NCBI GenBank assembly: GCA_963813495.1
Contig: CAWEZC010000011.1
Coordinates: forward strand, 124,001-188,000
Direction of reading: 5' to 3'
DNA from: JACVRW01 sp963813495
GTDB lineage: Bacteria > Actinomycetota > Thermoleophilia > Solirubrobacterales > Thermoleophilaceae
Length of the DNA stretch: 64,000 nucleotides
Of this stretch, positions 61,059 through 64,000 are shown in pieces (positions within the stretch are counted from its first letter, which is position 1; the number at the start of each line of letters is the position of its first letter). The notes beneath the pieces are model-generated. The model did no database searches. It worked only from the letters and a program-made list of their open reading frames with translations, and had not been told where the DNA came from. Made by a program: the position numbers and the translations under genes.

Positions 61059-62081
61059 TCAATGCAGCGCATCCGCGTTCAGATGGTCGAGCAGCCCGAC
61101 CGCCCGTGGATCACCTCCGTCGTCGAGCACGATCGCGCCTCCGGGCCAGTAGGGGTGGGGCGGAACGGCCCGGTGCAGCAGCAGCGGCTCGTACACCCAC
61201 GAGCCCGTGTTGAGGATCCGCGGCCGGCCGCTGGGGCTCTGCCAGGCCGCCTCGGCATCACCCACCAGCGGTCCGCAGCGGTGCACATGGCCGAAGATCA
61301 CCCAATCGGCGTCGACGCCGAGACGGTGCACCACACGCGCGAGCGCCGGGATGCTGGCCCGGCGCATCTGCGCGCCCAGCAGCCGGGCGTTGAAAGGGGC
61401 CGCACGGTGGGTGAGCAGCAGCTGGGGAGCGGGCATCGTGGCCGCCCGCACAAACTCGGCCAGGTCGTCGGCCAGCGCGGCAAGCGGGCGCGGCAGCCGG
61501 CGCGTGACGAGCGCCTCGAGACGGCTGATGGAGGGGCCGCCGGCCTCCTCGTAGTCGGAGGGGTGGGCGCCGTCCCGGGGTATGCGGCCGAGCAGGCCAC
61601 GCGCGATGCCGAAGGCCGACTCGGGCAGCAGATGACGGTCCAGGTAGTGGCCGTGGGTCGCCCACACTCCGTCGGCGAGCCACGCGCCGGGGTAGCGGAC
61701 CTGCACCTCGGCGGGCGCCAGCCAAGAGGCCAGCCGGGCGAGCAGGGGCGTGGCGTCGAGGGGCACCGGAGCGTCTACCGCCGAGGGCACGCCGTGAGCC
61801 TGTAGCCATGGGCGCACGAGGGCGAGATCGTGGTTGCCCGGCACGATCACCACCCGACCAGCCGCGCCGAGATGGGCGCCCACGGACCGCAGGACGGGCT
61901 CGGCCACCGGCATCGCCTGGCTGGGCCGGGCCTGGAGCAGCTCGACCACGTCGCCCAGCAGCACGAGCCGGTCGACGCCCTCCAGCCCGGCCAGCATTGC
62001 CTCGAGCGGGCGCCGCCGGCGTAGCACGTCGCGCTCCAGCCGGGTGCCCAGATGGAGGTCGGAGACGACGAGCGTGCGCAT
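61059..62081 (-). CDS. Calcineurin-like metallophosphoesterase
   Basis: A 340-residue phosphoesterase with the metal-binding motifs VSDLHLG (Asp-x-His), LLGDVVE, PGNHD, THR and FGHVHRCG in order. The C-terminus includes NTGSWVYEP, typical of UDP-diacylglucosamine pyrophosphatase-like or general bacterial members. The substrate is open. It starts 5 bp after the AlkZ-like remnant on the same strand. Confidence 0.92.
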   Translation of the reverse strand: MRTLVVSDLHLGTRLERDVLRRRRPLEAMLAGLEGVDRLVLLGDVVELLQARPSQAMPVAEPVLRSVGAHLGAAGRVVIVPGNHDLALVRPWLQAHGVPSAVDAPVPLDATPLLARLASWLAPAEVQVRYPGAWLADGVWATHGHYLDRHLLPESAFGIARGLLGRIPRDGAHPSDYEEAGGPSISRLEALVTRRLPRPLAALADDLAEFVRAATMPAPQLLLTHRAAPFNARLLGAQMRRASIPALARVVHRLGVDADWVIFGHVHRCGPLVGDAEAAWQSPSGRPRILNTGSWVYEPLLLHRAVPPHPYWPGGAIVLDDGGDPRAVGLLDHLNADALH

Positions 62082-62086
62082 CGCGG

Positions 62087-62587
62087 TCAGCGCCCGACCC
62101 GTACCGCGTGCTTCTTGGCCGCAGGCTCCAGGAAGCGCGCCGCCCGCTCGGCCCCCGCGCTCACGGCCCTACGGTAGGCCGCGTTGAGCCTGCCCAGCGG
62201 CTCCACCGCCAGCGTGGACGTCCCGCGCTTCTTGTCGAGCCTCCAGAAGCCCGCCACCCGGCCGTCGACCAGCACGGTGGCGCACACGCGCAGGTTCTTG
62301 GTGGTGAGCGCCCTGCGGTGCCGGCAGCAGGCGAACGGGCGCGGGGGTGTCGCCGGGAGGCCGCGGCGCGCCCGGGAGGTCGAAGAGCTCGCGGCCGCGC
62401 TCGTCGCGAAGCACGAGGAGGTTCGAGCGCTGGCGCTCGAACACGGGCCCCAGCTCTCCGCCGCCCACTGCACGCCGGTCAGCCGGCCGACCGCCTCGAC
62501 GGCACTCAGCGCGTGGCGTTCGAGCAGGAGCTGGCGCGCCAGCGTGGCCCGGCCGAGCTCACGCCGGCTGAGAACGTCCTCCGACAC
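62087..62587 (-). pseudogene. AlkZ-like (winged-helix DNA glycosylase) remnant
   Basis: From GTG 62587 the frame reads SEDVLSRRELGRATLARQLL and RLTGVQWA as in AlkZ-like/HTH_42 proteins, which normally have about 350-400 residues. The text then jumps to the C-terminal region in another frame (ERQRSNLLVLRDERGRELFDL) and again to the first frame (LTTKNLRVCATVLVDGRVAGFWRL). A large internal deletion and a second frame change have removed the catalytic part. Confidence 0.75.
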
Positions 62588-62637
62588 CGGCGGCAGCCTA
62601 GTCTGTGTCGCGCCGCCTCCCACCCGAACGGAATCAC

Positions 62638-63334
62638 ATGCAGTTGATCGGCGCCGGCCTGCCGCGCACCGCCACGACGACCCAGAAGGTCGCCCTCGAG
62701 ATACTCGGTCTCGGGCCCTGCTACCACATGCGCGACATGATGGCCGACCTCGACAAGGGGGTCCGGCTGTGGCGCAGCGCCTACGACGGCGAGCACCCCC
62801 GGCGAGAGGTGTTCGGAGACGCGCGCTCCACCGTGGACTGGCCCTCGGCCTTTCACTAGCGCGAGCTGATGGACGCCTATCCGGACGCCGAGGTGCTGCT
62901 GAGCGTCCGCGACCACAAGAGCTGGGCATGCAGCATGCAGGACACGATCTGCCAGATCTACTTCGGCGACTCGCTGCTGCACCACCTGGCCCAGGCGCGC
63001 TACCACGTCGAGCCTGCGTGGAAGGGCTGGGTCGACCTGATGATCGACACCTTCTGGACCGGACGCGGTCCACTCGACGGCACCGAAGGTGACAGCGCCA
63101 GGATGATCGAGAGGGCCGAGCTGTGGAACCAGGAGGTGAGGGACACCGTCCCTGCCCAGCGCCTGCTCGTCTGGGAGCCCAAGGACGGCTGGGAGCCGCT
63201 ATGCGAGTTCATCGGCGTCGACGTTCCCGCCGAGGAGCTGCCGCGCGTCACGACACCGACGCCTTCCGCGCCGGCATCATGGGCGGGCGGTTGCCGCCCT
63301 GAACGGCTGGTGGGAGCAGAAAGAGGCTGCTTAG
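62638..63334 (+). pseudogene. Sulfotransferase-family protein gene, disrupted
   Basis: ATG 62638 begins MQLIGAGLPRTATTTQKVAL, with a PAPS-binding P-loop-like segment. A TAG at 62857-62859 interrupts the frame, after which homologous text goes on (RELMDAYPDAEVLLSVRDHKSW). Near the end two further frame changes are needed to read HDTDAFRAGIMGG and then LNGWWEQKEAA with its TAG at 63332-63334. The whole gene length is kept, so inactivation may be recent. Confidence 0.78.
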
Positions 63335-63420
63335 GGCCACTTCGACGTCGTGTCGAGGCCAACTCGACACCTGTCCAGGATTCGTTGACCCGGGCCCCGG
63401 CGCGGACCTACCATCCTCCG

Positions 63421-64000
63421 GTGGAAAGGGACCCGCGTCAGATCGTGGCCTTCGGCGGCGGAGGCTTCTCCATGGAGCCCGGCAACACCCTGCTCGACGA
63501 CTACGTCTTGAGCATCACGGGCAGTGCGCGGCCCAAGGTCTGCTTCCTGCCCACCGCGAGCGGCGACGCCGACCACTACATCGTGCGCTTCTATCGCGCC
63601 TTTGACCCCGCCTTCTGCGAGCCCTCGCACCTCTCGCTGTTCAGGCGCGAGCAGGCGGTGGGCGACGTGCGCGAGCACCTGCTCACACGCGACCTGATCT
63701 ACGTGGGCGGCGGCAGCGTGATCAGCCTGCTGGGCACCTGGCGGGCGCACGGGATCGACGAGATCCTGCGCGAGGCCTGGGAACGCGGCGTGGTTCTCTG
63801 CGGCCTGAGCGCGGGCTCGCTCTGCTGGTTCGCCGAATCCATCACGGCCTTCCACGGCCCGCCTCGGCAGGTGACGGGCCTGGGCTTCCTCCCCTGGAGC
63901 AACTGCGTGCATTTCGATGCCGAGCCCCAGCGCTGCGCCGCCTATCGCAGCATGCTGGCCGGCGGCATGGCTCCCGGGTACGCCGCCGAGGACGGCTCGG
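63421..64000 (+). CDS. Peptidase E-like (S51) protein, 5' part
   Basis: The gene runs off the right edge; 193 residues are visible from GTG 63421. The S51/dipeptidase E pattern is present: QIVAFGGGGFSME start, PKVCFLPTASGD, DLIYVGGGSVISLL, and the nucleophile Ser in CGLSAGSLCWF. Enzymes of this group cleave Asp-X dipeptides or act on related substrates. No clear SD is seen at the GTG; the Met codon at about residue 18 lies too far inside the conserved part to be the start. Confidence 0.88.
   Translation, partial: MERDPRQIVAFGGGGFSMEPGNTLLDDYVLSITGSARPKVCFLPTASGDADHYIVRFYRAFDPAFCEPSHLSLFRREQAVGDVREHLLTRDLIYVGGGSVISLLGTWRAHGIDEILREAWERGVVLCGLSAGSLCWFAESITAFHGPPRQVTGLGFLPWSNCVHFDAEPQRCAAYRSMLAGGMAPGYAAEDGS

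Overview
The window is about 70 percent G+C, densely coded DNA from an actinobacterium, most likely of the class Thermoleophilia (Solirubrobacterales-like). I infer this from the gene families, not from a marker gene. The clues are many genes for SnoaL/NTF2-like proteins that begin MSQENVE, an acidic MGVLDDAIR...DFDFD protein, small zinc-ribbon proteins, an ECF sigma factor paired with a YCII protein, PucR and LuxR-LAL regulators, and frequent GTG starts with 1-4 bp gene overlaps.

Bases 1-5858 hold the end of a 2-oxoacid dehydrogenase E2 gene, a secreted M14 zinc carboxypeptidase, a LOG-family protein, a phospholipase D-like protein and a GNAT acetyltransferase. Bases 5855-20700 form a divergent polyamine/amine catabolism region. 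The minus-strand run is potA-potD-potB-potC, an APC permease, a universal stress protein, a class III transaminase, mscL and an enolase-superfamily enzyme. The plus-strand run is a class III aminotransferase, a PucR regulator, alanine dehydrogenase and an aldehyde dehydrogenase. Together they suggest uptake of putrescine-like amines, transamination with pyruvate, recycling of alanine to pyruvate and oxidation of the aminoaldehyde. The 195 bp between the two runs carries nested inverted repeats.

Bases 20700-31195 are mostly housekeeping and envelope genes: an HD hydrolase resembling small alarmone hydrolases, two tandem sulfatase-like exported proteins, lipB-lipA, a Kelch protein, a rhomboid protease, a 59-residue membrane protein, a D,D-carboxypeptidase, an acidic low-complexity protein and two tRNA-Ala genes (UGC and CGC anticodons).

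Bases 31196-45314 are accessory. Two head-to-tail arrays of SnoaL-like genes (six and four copies) plus one single copy share a conserved junction with exactly 3 bp between stop and start, and the two arrays share a conserved upstream leader. Between the arrays are VOC and DHFR-like enzymes, remnants of broken genes, a KaiC-like double ATPase gene with three single-base insertions, a MerR-receiver fusion with Glu at the phospho-site, a DUF2294 (MpsC-type) protein and a STAS protein lacking the usual Ser. A tRNA-like relic lies at 42205-42284. An L,D-transpeptidase and a LigB-type DNA ligase follow.

Bases 45333-64000 hold an ECF sigma/YCII/DHFR-like operon, an alpha/beta hydrolase gene with an internal TGA beside an MMPL transporter, a large LuxR-LAL regulator with a repeated upstream motif, an AraC/NmrA divergent pair, a TolB-like propeller protein, LLM and FAD oxidoreductases, a Nudix hydrolase, a cupredoxin, a metallophosphoesterase, decayed AlkZ-like and sulfotransferase genes, and the start of a peptidase E gene. 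All the broken genes I found lie right of 31 kb. No CRISPR array, integrase, transposase or rRNA was seen.
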